Position numbers and translations under genes: made by a program. A DNA stretch of 44,630 nucleotides, taken from positions 499,639 to 544,268 of the forward strand of contig RHPI01002990.1 in NCBI GenBank assembly GCA_009103225.1, in the 5' to 3' direction. Source of the DNA: Chlorokybus atmophyticus. Taxonomy: Eukaryota; Streptophyta; Chlorokybophyceae; Chlorokybales; Chlorokybaceae. The notes beneath the pieces were generated by a model that worked only from the letters and a program-made list of their open reading frames with translations, made no database searches and was not told where the DNA came from. Below, in pieces: positions 10,730-20,447 of the stretch. The number at the start of each line of letters is the position of its first letter. Position 1 is the stretch's first letter.

Positions 10730-10882
10730 ATAGCATATATATATATATATTGTGTACATCATATATATATATATATATATATAGTACATAACTATGTTAA
10801 TATATATGTATATATACATAAACCAACATATACGTATACGTATACTAGTAATAGTATCTATATATACACATATATATATCTT
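10730..10882. repeat. TA/TATACA microsatellite block
   Basis: Several long AT alternations (10737-10750, 10760-10782 and others) interleaved with tatgtatatacata words. Confidence 0.8.
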
Positions 10883-12419
10883 GTCATCATGAAACATAGC
10901 ATGTTATTTATGATTGCACACTGAGTACGAAGCGCTATAGCTAATTGTTTTATATGTAATTGCAAGGGTGCTGCATCATGTAATATTATTTACATGTCTC
11001 ATCTTATCAATCAAGTCAAGCAGTGTCACATGAGTTAATGCCAACAGCAATATTAACGGTTACCAATCTCAACTTTAAAAACAATCATCACATGATGTCT
11101 ATGCGAAGATTGATTGTACGTAATTGCCATTGCAAGCATGTATACTTATAATCGGCTATTATATCTCAATATTAGCAGCACGATCTGCAATAAGTGGATT
11201 CTTGCATAAAAATTTAGCGCACATATTTCGACTATACAATGGCATTACACAAACTTTGTAGCTTTACCCAAGCTCAGGCGTGCACAAATCAGCCACACTT
11301 GTGCACGCCTTTGTGCACAACTGCTCCATGTGATCGCCGCGATAACACACGCTTGTTTAGCACCTCGGCATGCTCGATGCAGTAGAGTTGCCTTACTTCA
11401 ATACGAAGGGCACTCGTTTGTTGTCGACAGGCACCCCGTATGGAAGGTGCATGAGCTATTCTTATCATCATGACAGTCATTGTGGTAAGATAAACTTTAT
11501 CTTAAAGATCTGGATTGCCTTGAAGGCAATCAGAATTTCTCATCGTGTAAGCCATGGTAAGCCGCCTATTTTCAAATAAGGGCCTACATGTGCGTGCACC
11601 ATGCTCAATAATGTAAACGTGTCTAGTTGTACGTGCGCTCACGCTTGTGTGTGGCGCACAAAAATTGTGTGTAATAGGTACACACGCGTCTGCGCGCACA
11701 GACATGCACTCATACACATTAACTTTCCTGTTTACAAGCTGTGAAAATTGCGGTATTGATGAATTTCCATATGTATGTATCATGTCGTGTAGATGTGATC
11801 ATGCAGCACTTGAGCAGCCACAAAAGATTATTAAGTAATGCAGTTTATTTATTTATTTGTTTATTTATTGCCAGCATCAACTGACAGAACTGTGAACTTT
11901 AAAAGCTATATGATTAATTAACGCAAGGTAAGAGACAATGCGTTGTAATGAGTAAACTTTGTACATGGCATTGAATGCTGTGCGCATTTAACGCAAAAGT
12001 AATAACAATACTTAAGTTGTGCGTTTGCACGCACGTGCGCCAATTGCAATAACACTTGAGCGTTAACATATATTTCATACATGTACTGCTTCTTAATAAG
12101 AAGAAATAGTGAAGTGTGCGCGCTCGCACACACATAGTATGGAAAGCGTAAAAGCGCACGCACAGAGGCGTACACACATGCACTGTGCACGCAATGCGCA
12201 GTTACGAGCATTTACACATGTGACGTCAACAATTTACAATATATGCACAATTTCGAAACAAGTAAACCTGCGGCGCCATCGCCATTGCGTAGATCATCTC
12301 TTGAAGCTGAATGCGATAATGTCATGAGCATCAATATAAACTTCTCAGGCTCGGTCGGGCAATAGCTGCAATGCTCTGGAAGTCCCACACCTGACTTTGC
12401 TTTTGATACTAACCCGCCC

Positions 12420-12431
12420 GGGGGGGGGGGG
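12420..12431. repeat. Poly-G tract
   Basis: Twelve consecutive G, close to where composition returns to that of the host flanks. Such tracts are error-prone in sequencing and may fold as G-rich structures. Confidence 0.7.
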
Positions 12432-12531
12432 CTTGCACTGCTGCCGCAGCCAGTTTCTGATTGCATGGCGGTGGCCTGCTCATGTCACACAAACAGGTGC
12501 GCTACCTTTAATGTTCCAGCGATAACAGTGT

Positions 12532-12566
12532 TGATTGGCTTCTGGAGCGAAGGCAGGGCCGCCAAT
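12532..12566 (+). promoter_or_regulatory. Candidate CCAAT boxes upstream of the HPP gene
   Basis: CCAAT at 12562-12566 and an inverted ATTGG at about 12534-12538 lie 115-150 nt upstream of the chosen ATG. This is a common eukaryotic NF-Y-type arrangement. Five-base motifs occur by chance, so this is a weak call. Confidence 0.25.
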
Positions 12567-12681
12567 AGGTAGCCACTTGGAAGCCAACTTCAGATTCAGT
12601 GTTTGAGGCATGCACCATGCATGTGAGAGCTCCCGACCAGCCAGTGTCACTGGCATTAGCGTGGTCGTCGGCGTTGGCGTC

Positions 12682-14004
12682 ATGGCCGCCGCCTGCTGCG
12701 CCATGCCGGCAGCGGCGACGTCGTCTCTAACGATGTCGCTCCGAAGACCGCCTGCGACGACACCAGCAGGAACAATCCTATCAAGGCGGCGGCGTGCTGC
12801 TTCTCCTTCTTGTCCTCCTTATCCGTGTCCTGTTCCTCGCCATGCGGCGGCGGGCGGCCTCACGGCACGGCGAGGGAGCTGCGTGGCGTCGGCGGCGGGA
12901 GGGCTGGCGTCCGGGTCTGGGTCAGGGGCAGGGACAGGCACAGGGGCAACAAGCAAGCCCGTAGGCAAGGTGAGGGCGTCGGAGGTGGTATGGTCCAGCG
13001 CAGGGGCCTTCCTAGCAATGTCTCTACTGGCAGCCGCAGACACCCAGCTTGCTGCAAGGGGCTTGCCGAAGCTAACCATAGGCTCCTTCGCTGCGCTGGC
13101 GACGCTGCTGCTGGCGGCGCCCAAGTCCCCGCTGGCCGACCCGTACAACGTCCTGGTCGGCCACGTCGGCTCCGCCCTCGCCGCAGTGGCGTGGTGCGCA
13201 CTACTGCCACCGCACGCGTTCTGGGCAGCACGAGCATTAGCAGTAGCCACGGCCGTTGCCTGGATGCTACTCACGAACTCCGTCAATCCACCTGTAAGTG
13301 TGGGAGTGGGAGTGCGAGTCAGAGTGAGAGTGTGTGTCAGTGTTTGTGTGTTTCAATGTGAGTGTGCATGTGAGTAACACTGTCAGTGTGATCGTATTTG
13401 GAGGTTGTGTGTTTGCCCTAACACTAAGCATATTGGTTGTGCACACCCATCTGCTGTCCGCTGCTGCATTATTCAACTATCATGTCATGCAGGATGGTTT
13501 CAGCTCTTGCTTCACTGCTTTTGTGTGCGTGTCTAGCGGCTTGTAATCAAGTTATGTGTTGTAACACGTGATGTGACTGCCACACGCACGTTTGTGATAT
13601 GCATGCACGCATGCATGCATATATTTATGCATGCGTGATTGCTTGCAAGCATCAGGTTCATGCCATGGCACCTTGCCACACACCAGTGGCCTTTGCTGCG
13701 TTCCTGTCACACACATTATATTATTAATCTTGCACTGCATGCAGCTGTGTCTAGCTTTTGGTCACGTCCAATGCGCACAATAGGCAGCCATCCTTGCAAC
13801 TGAAATACTATGCGCATGGTACCCACCAAGTGCTGATCATCAATCGGCTTATAGGCCGGCGCGGTCGCTTTGATCTTCGTGGACGGGCCGCAGTGGCGCA
13901 CGCTGGGCCCAGTGTACGCGTTGTTCCCCGTGGTGACGGGCGCGTGCGTCCTCATCGCGGTCGCCGCGCTCGTCAAACAACTCAAGCACAGGTTTCAGTT
14001 CTGA
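12682..14004 (+). CDS. HPP family integral membrane protein, probably plastid-targeted
   Basis: Exons 12682-13293 and 13855-14004 join in phase 0 (253 aa). The first ~75 residues are rich in Ala, Ser and Arg and almost free of acidic residues, as expected of a chloroplast transit peptide. The mature part has hydrophobic helices in the HPP order: VWSSAGAFLAMSLLAA, then a conserved APKSPLADPYNVLVGHVGS block, then ALAVATAVAWMLLTNSVNPP spliced onto AGAVALIFVDGP and a final helix. Plant HPP proteins (for example AtNITR2) are reported to transport nitrite across the chloroplast envelope, so a similar role is likely here. Notably the His-Pro-Pro signature reads Asn-Pro-Pro, split by the intron from the following Ala-Gly. 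An upstream in-frame ATG at 12610 exists; 12682 has the better context (gtcATGGCC). Confidence 0.88.
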
Positions 14005-15580
14005 TTAGGAATAAGGAAGGGGTTAGGGATATATGTTCATATGTATACCAGTATCGCATGGTTTGGTGTTGTCTGCTTATGGTAGGGTGAGACTCTCTCC
14101 AGTCACAGCTGTATACACTTGGGGTAGTTGAGGTATGGCCATTGTTGTCAACCGCTGTCTTGATAGGTAAGCTTGTTTTGTTCATCAGCACTGCACAATA
14201 GAGTCTGCTGGTTTTGAACGTCGAATGACACAAAGGACACAGGGTCCATTGACAGAAGGTGTGGTGCTGTTGATCACAAGACTGCTGCAGCAAGATGTGT
14301 CGCAGCCCCACATGATGGCTTGCTGTCGCTCACAATGCATACACACCAGGATCGGGGTTAGGGTAGCAGGACATGACGCAGCATGGGCTACCCGGCAGAG
14401 GTGGTGGCGGGGGAGAGGGAGAGAGCGGGAGGGAGGGAGTCGTTGTCCTTGCCGTTGCCATGCGAACCATTGCCAACAACGACTAACAATAGCCCATGTG
14501 GGCAGGTAGTTGGATGCTGACACGTGTGTATGCATGTCTGATGGGGTAGGCGAGATAGTGGTAATGTGGTAGTGAAGATGCAGTGTGTGAACCCGGTGGT
14601 CGTACACTGGCAATGTGCATAGAATTGAAGGTGCTATTGCACCCGTGTACTATGCAGCTAGCAGTCATTGGTACATGTTTGGCATGCTCATGCAGCAGTG
14701 GTTGTATATATGTACTGAGAGTATGATTGATGAATGATGGTGCATGCGCTTTGCACACCTGCATGCATGTGTAGTACAAAAAATGCGCGATACGTATGCA
14801 CATGCAAGACACATGCAATGGACCAAGCATGTCCACATGCAGTTAACAGTGTGAGGTGGTGGCCCCTGGTGTAATTATAGAAGTGTCTCTGCTTGCCTGC
14901 CTTGCCTGTAGTGTATGTTTAACTTTTACACATAACCTGTGACTGCATGGTTAAAACTAAAACTACGACTTATATTGTATGCATGTGCTAGGATAGGCAG
15001 AACCATAGCATATACCTTTAGTACATGCGTACTGGTGCAGTTGAGACAGTGACAGAGCAGGTGACGTATAGGGTTACTATATACAGATGCACATGCGGTG
15101 TGGTCATGTTTCGTTGCCAATTACAATAGAACACGTGCACGAAGCACCCGTTTGTAGAATGCCGTTTCCCCGCCTGTCACATCGTGATGTGACAGGCGGG
15201 GAAAAGCCCTTTTTTAGAGAACCCGCAGTGCACAATATTGGTTGAAACCGGCAATAATGCTGGTTGAGCACTCAGTGCTTGTTGATGCCGGTGTTGCCAG
15301 TGTTTCTTTTTGTCTACCAGCACATATATTACCGCATAGTTGGTTTGAGTTGGTACCTGAGGCGGTTGCTAAGACAAGTGTATAGGATACATGAAGTACT
15401 GTTTTTCAACACATATAGGCATACCACATGCACATAACAACACCATAGCATTCCTATACAAGGTTGTACTCAAAACCCTACCGGGCTAAACAACCATCAC
15501 ACTACCACACTATTACAACCGCCCATCCCCCGTTAGACGTGCATGCATGTTAACATGTTGGAGTTGTTACCTGCCCATAG
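14005..15580. other. Spacer without recognisable gene
   Basis: Open frames here lack protein-like motifs and consistent splice partners. It holds CATG/GCATGCA microsatellite words and the palindrome at 15165-15204. Confidence 0.4.
15165..15204. repeat. 40-bp palindrome with 19-bp perfect arms
   Basis: Arms TTTCCCCGCCTGTCACATC and GATGTGACAGGCGGGGAAA are separated by only GT. Outside them sit gcc and gccctttttt. It has no nearby gene and no clear target duplication. A foldback element end or a structured RNA are both possible. Confidence 0.75.
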
Positions 15581-16280
15581 GCCCATTCAAGTCAGCTGCG
15601 TTCAACGCGGCAGTAGGTGCAGCACAAGACCAGCAGCAGGACTCCCTTCCCTCCGCCCCCTCCTCTCCCCTCTCCCCGCCACCACACCGCCTCCTCTCTC
15701 TCCCACCCTCTGCGTGCGAGCCACCCCACGCTGGCTCTGCTGCTGTCGCCAACCCTTGCGGCGCAGTGCCAATGTCAGCACTGCACCGCGCAGGGTCCTT
15801 GTGTACGTGCTGACAGTTACACTAGTAGGTCTGGTTGGTGGGGTTGGTCTGGTACCTCCTCCGCACGGGCAAACTGTGCTACCACACAATCTGCCCCCCC
15901 GTGCACGTCCAGCTGTTGCTGTTGCTGTGCGGTGGTGCTGTAGCGACTGACACAGCATTCTGTACAGTAGCGCTGGGGGTGTGCGGTAAGTGTAGTTGGC
16001 ACTCCGCCTCATGTGTTGTCTTATTGTGGCCAGCATGCGCGTCATGGGATGGCCGTCGGCTTGCTTTGCTCGCAGCAGTTGTGTCATGGCTTGGAGGCAG
16101 TGTTTGCGATATGTACATCTGCGCGTGAAGCGTATGTACTGCGACTCTACGCCCAGCTTCACGCTGCTCGGCATGTTGGACTGAGGGAGTGGGGCTCTGT
16201 GGTAGGGGATGCCGATGTAGTTTGGCATGGTGTGCAGTGTGCACTGCATTGCTGGCTATCTTGTATTCAAACTATATGAA
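15581..16280 (+). CDS. Doubtful membrane-protein gene fragment
   Basis: Three protein-like blocks have usable splice sites: 15581 to about 15797 (Pro/Ser-rich after an AFNAAVGAAQ start), about 15829-15984 (hydrophobic, VWLVGLVWYLL...QLLLLLCGGAVA, ending at a perfect gtaagt donor), and about 16073-16279 (EAVFAICTSAREAYVLRLYAQL). Phases between blocks 1 and 2 do not agree, and I recognise no family. It converges on the TCAIM-like gene. The last block also resembles sequence on the other strand near 37.3 kb. Confidence 0.22.
16050..16215 (+). repeat. Diverged dispersed repeat, copy A
   Basis: Nucleotide similarity, estimated by eye at 65-70% over about 150 bp, to the minus strand of 37260-37430 (for example tgtacatctgcgcgt-gaagcgtatgtac against cgtacacacgcggacaaagcgtgcgtac). 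It is either an old repeat or paralogous gene pieces. Confidence 0.3.
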
Positions 16281-16420
16281 ATAAAGGTAATAATAGAAGC
16301 ATATCACCAGGCAACCTTATGCATAGGTTTTCTGTAATATTATGCAATGGATGCCAAAGGCAGTACACAGTAGACAGGATGATTAGACTTGAAAGGAATT
16401 GTCAATGTCTTTTGCTATGG

Positions 16421-19400
16421 TCACACTTGGAAGTCCCACCGCAAATCAACAAACCCACTGTCGTGAACGCGTAAATTATTCTTCAAGGATATCCTGATGG
16501 GCAATCCTTCGCACAGCGGCATCAGCGAGCGCGCATGCCTCAACAACCGCCCGCACGCACTCTGTTGATGCACGCACGCGCACACGGGTGCAGTTAGCAA
16601 CCCACTCGTAGAGTCACGTGTGCATCAGTAAACTTCAACTCTCAAAACCAGATGCAGCTCGCAACAACAGCAACAAAATGCCACACCTCTAGTTGAGCGG
16701 TGGTGACATCAGGCGCGACTGCCATGTGCCGCAGTCTAAGTTTTGTTTGGACATGTCTCAACAGGCTCTCCCTTTGCTTCTGCGCTTTGCTGTGGCGCAT
16801 CCTTGCGGCCACGACGTGACTGGCAAAGCGCTCCACAGCCTCATACACCTGCAACACAATGACAACAACAACAAGTTTAGCGCTCGACAGCCATCATGAC
16901 CAACGCTAACATCTTTACCTGATCAGGTGTTGCATCAATTGGTACCAGCAACACTCCAAACGTGGGGTTGATGCCAAAACCGTGCACGCCATCCCACTCG
17001 AGGAGCGTTGCGCCTGTTAAAGTGCATTGCCATGTGTGTACTTGCTCTTCATGATCATACACCCGCAATGCGCTTGTATACACGAAATGCTGTATCACAT
17101 GCACAAAACAAGCAAGACTTGCCTGTTGGAAGCGGTGTATCCCTCGGCACAACTTGCAATGGCAACTCCTCAAACAGTCCGCTGCGCACGGGCCCACTGG
17201 ATAACGCTTTCTCATTCAAACTCTGCGGGTGGCAACTCTCACCGGTTGTACAAATGTTGTGTGTAACTCTTGCAAGTCTGCAGAGGCAATATGATACAAA
17301 TACGCGCACGCACTAAAGAACGCGCGCGCGCGCAGAGTCTTGCACAGTGCGATTTTTCCCATGACGTTGATGACGCAGGGTTTTGTCAATGTGAACACAT
17401 GTACACGTGTACCCACCTGCAGGAATGATGAATACTCTGCACTCGAGCCTGATTCAGGATCGGTGAAAACCATCCCAACTTGCAGGTGACGAGCCACCTA
17501 TTCACACACGCACATAGCCCTTTCTGTCATGACCACCAAGCTACCGATGTGCTGCTTACTGTAAACTTCGCGTGTCACAATTCTCAACCCCTTTGTGACC
17601 TGTTACCTGTTCCTCTAAATGGCGTCGATGTTGCAGCTTGAGCTTAACGTCTGTCACGACCGCGACGTTGACGGCTGCAAGCCGAGCCGACCAAACCTGC
17701 CCAAGATAGTGCAAGAGTTGTTTGGCATTACTTACTTCAACATCAATACCAAGTGGCAGGACTTCAGTGTTCGTGCAGCGGCACAGTACCTTTGCAGAGT
17801 CATCAGTATTCAGCCAAACCGCTCCCGTCCAATCAATGCCATACCTGTAAGCACACAGGGTTGGTTGTGCCATAGGCAACTACACGAAAGCACTTGCTTA
17901 TACACACGCGCGCACTCGCACGCCTATTTATGCGCGCGCACACACATACACATACACACAGCTGCTGGCTGCCATGCCTGTTGCCAAGTATCAGAATAAT
18001 GCCTCGCAGCGACTGTTGTGAATTCATCATGTCCAACGCTCTGCTGAGTCGCTGGAGCACTTCACGCTGCTTCTCAGGAGTCCAATCACCGCCCTGTATG
18101 CACGCGTAGTTGATACTCGTACACTCTGATCATGACCTATGTCCATGGCATAACACACACACACAATGCGAAGTGAGTAGCGTACCTACCGTTGCATTGA
18201 ACGAGACCGATAACCCCTGGCCAGCATACAAGGCCGCTTGCATCACGCTGATCTGCAGAGCAAGCATACAACATAAAGGCCAGACTCAGCGCACGAAATG
18301 TCATGGTGATCATTAATTCTGGCAATAACGAAGCTGATGATATTGATAACACTCACACCCTTTTTACCTGGCGCTGTATTGAAAACGAGGCCGTCTCCGC
18401 CTGTCGCGTGTGCTCGGACGCTTGCCGGAGATAATCAGCAAGGGTCTCAAGCCCTGTCGAGTACGTGGAGTACGGCGACCATCTTGTTCGATCGCTGGTA
18501 CTGCAGCAAGAGGAATATGGTGATATGTGTAACAGCAAATGCTGATATCCACATCTTGTGAGATACTAGTTCACAAGTGGTTGGTAGCAATCACGTGTAC
18601 ACGGCACTGTACTTGAATGTGAATTGTAGTGAGCACGATATATGGCAAGGCTTGAGGAAGCGCAAAGGTAATGTTGTAATATTTGCGAATTGACACGCAT
18701 TATCACTGATCACCACATTGCACAGGTTACAGCATACAACACGCAGTGCACTACTGGAGCAATGGCTTGCAAACAACACTTGCACTCAAGTGTCCTTAAC
18801 AACACAACCCACACAGGTACTACACAACATCCACACCCACATCCACACCAACCTCGGTTCCTCGTTGTCCTCCACGGCCACGGCCTCCCCGAGCCCGCAC
18901 GCCGCGAACAGCCTCGCGAGGGCGGCATGCCTGAAGCCCGTCGATCTCGACACGGGCGGCAGAGACACCGACACGGGCTTGGCTTCGTTGTTGTTGTCGT
19001 TGTTGTTGTCATGTTGGGTCTCTGCCAGGTGTCGCACGTAGAATGTCAGGTGGGTCGCCTGCCCGTTGACCTGTTGAGTTGGAAGTGGAAGAGGTGCTTC
19101 AGCATATATGCAGTTGTGGGCAAGGTTTGCATGCACATGTGTGCGTGTAACTGCAATTGCATGTGTGCTTAGCATGCATGCGTGTGCGCAAGTGACACAC
19201 ATGTGTGCGTTGCAGATGTGCTTGGCATGCGTGTGCATGTGTGCATAGCCTTTTCGTGCATTTGTATGTGAGTTTAAAGGAAGTTAGACTTGCCTCGCCA
19301 TCGAGGTACTGCTGCAGCAGCTTGAAGGAGTGCGTGTTGACCCGCTGCTGCTCGTCGCGCCCCTGAAACAGGTCAGGATGCACGCGGCGGTACAGAGCAC

Positions 19401-19694
19401 GCAGCTGCGCCTTCACCGTCGGCACACCTGCGGCAAATTTAAAGATCAAACAGCAATCGTGCAGCATAAAGACAGACTAAGCAAGCACGCAAGCATATCA
19501 TTAATGCCAAAACAGGCGAACAAGCCAAACTGTCTCCAAAGCCCTCAACCCTAGCAAAAACGCCTGTTCTCACCTTCTTTAGCTGCAGCCTGCGTGGCAA
19601 AAGCGCTCCAGCCTTGCTGCAGCCGGCTACTGAGAAGCTGCTGTGAGGCAGCGGCGGCGGCGCCTCTCAGCGCTGACCGCAGCGCCGCCGCCAT
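16421..19694 (-). CDS. TCAIM-like mitochondrial protein (DUF4460 + DUF4461)
   Basis: Thirteen exons (minus): 19694-19574, 19427-19294, 19070-18853, 18500-18368, 18252-18190, 18093-17978, 17844-17607, 17497-17417, 17277-17243, 17196-17123, 17013-16919, 16848-16687 and 16561-16421, giving 536 aa with every phase consistent. The N-terminus is an Ala/Arg/Ser presequence (MAAALRSALRGAAAAASQQL) fitting mitochondrial import. Exons 2-3 form the J-like DUF4460 region, LRALYRRVHPDLFQ then HSFKLLQQYLDGE and LTFYVRHL, as in human TCAIM. Later exons (GGDWTPEKQREVL; YGIDWTGAVWL; GINPTFGVLLVPIDATPDQ; final DSGFVDLRWDF) match a DUF4461-type C-terminal half. Human TCAIM is a mitochondrial protein implicated in controlling 2-oxoglutarate dehydrogenase levels; whether that applies in algae is unknown. 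Introns at 17014-17122 and 19071-19293 use GCAAGT donors, and the one starting at 17977 probably uses GC too, although a GT donor at 17962 keeps the same phase. Confidence 0.85.
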
Positions 19695-20447
19695 GCGCCG
19701 CAGGCTCAACGGTCTCCCCCTTCCCCCTGTTGGCCTAACTCGCTATGTCTCGCCCCTGCGCCAATGTGCCGCCGCCGCCGCCGCCGCAACCCGGCTGCCA
19801 CTGCCAGCAGCTATCTGGGCTAACTGATGGCTTGATCTCAAATCAATGATCTCGCTGACCTGAGAAGACGAGAGGTGTACCAGGTTGTGGTCCACTTGCG
19901 CAAGGCTGGTTCATAGGATTCAAGTCTACAGTAGGTGTAGGTTCATGAAAGTCATTCCTCGTGGCTACATCAGAGGTCATCACTGTGCTCTGCTGCTGCT
20001 GCTGCTGTTGCTGTGCAGTGTGTCATGGGTGCGCACTCTCAGTCAAACGACCACATTGAGCGCCACTAGCAGGCCACAGCACTGTGCTGGTGGTAAGTCC
20101 GCGAACAGTGCTTCACTGGGCAAACAGACATGTACAACAAGTCATCTTCATGACACAATCGAAACTGGTCAGATCCTCGAGCAGTGCTTCACTGGGCAAA
20201 GAGACATGTACGACAAGTCGTCTCCATGATCGCTGTGTATAAACCAAAACTCATCTCATGCTGTGCAGAATTGCATTCCATTCTCTGTATGAAACAAGGC
20301 CATGAACAAACAGGAAACTACCGGCTGCCGATACACATTTCCCCGCTTCAGTGCAAGCAACTAATCCCTTTCCCTCGCGCGCGCTCTGTCTCTAGTTCCC
20401 AACTCCAATATGCATCAACCAAGCAACAACTAATGTCCAGTCTACAC
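19695..20447. other. Spacer between the TCAIM-like and TGD4 genes
   Basis: No gene seen. GCC-rich runs (19644-19692, 19770-19787) flank the TCAIM-like start, which presumably has its promoter here. A 76-bp tandem repeat lies at 20106-20230. Confidence 0.4.
20106..20230. repeat. 76-bp-period tandem repeat, two copies
   Basis: A block of about 50 bp beginning cagtgcttcactgggcaaa occurs at 20106 and 20182 with a few substitutions (acagacatgtacaacaagtc against agagacatgtacgacaagtc). It lies just past the TGD4 stop codon, possibly in the 3' untranslated region. Confidence 0.7.

Larger units (their letters stand above)
7000..12450. other. AT-rich, gene-poor repeat island
   Basis: Composition shifts visibly to A/T-rich near 7.0 kb and back near 12.4 kb. 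The GC-rich flanks have CA/TG-microsatellite introns, whereas this block has long non-coding stretches. It holds an inverted-repeat element (7175-7655), a tandem repeat of about 540 bp (8207 to about 9400), a 25-bp direct/inverted cluster (10188-10265), a long palindrome (10604-10674) and TA microsatellites (10730-10882). The longest open frames are under 100 codons and lack recognisable motifs. Likely explanations are a nest of old non-autonomous mobile elements or inserted DNA. From about 11.6 kb the GTGCGT/CACACA words of the host flanks reappear. Confidence 0.65.

Noticed and set aside
10735-10897. AT-repeat open frame rich in Tyr and Ile
   Set aside because: Purely the translation of a TA microsatellite.
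13567-13640. CATGCATG-rich stretches as RNA genes or regulatory arrays
   Set aside because: They are simple microsatellite-type repeats found in many introns here, with no consistent structure.
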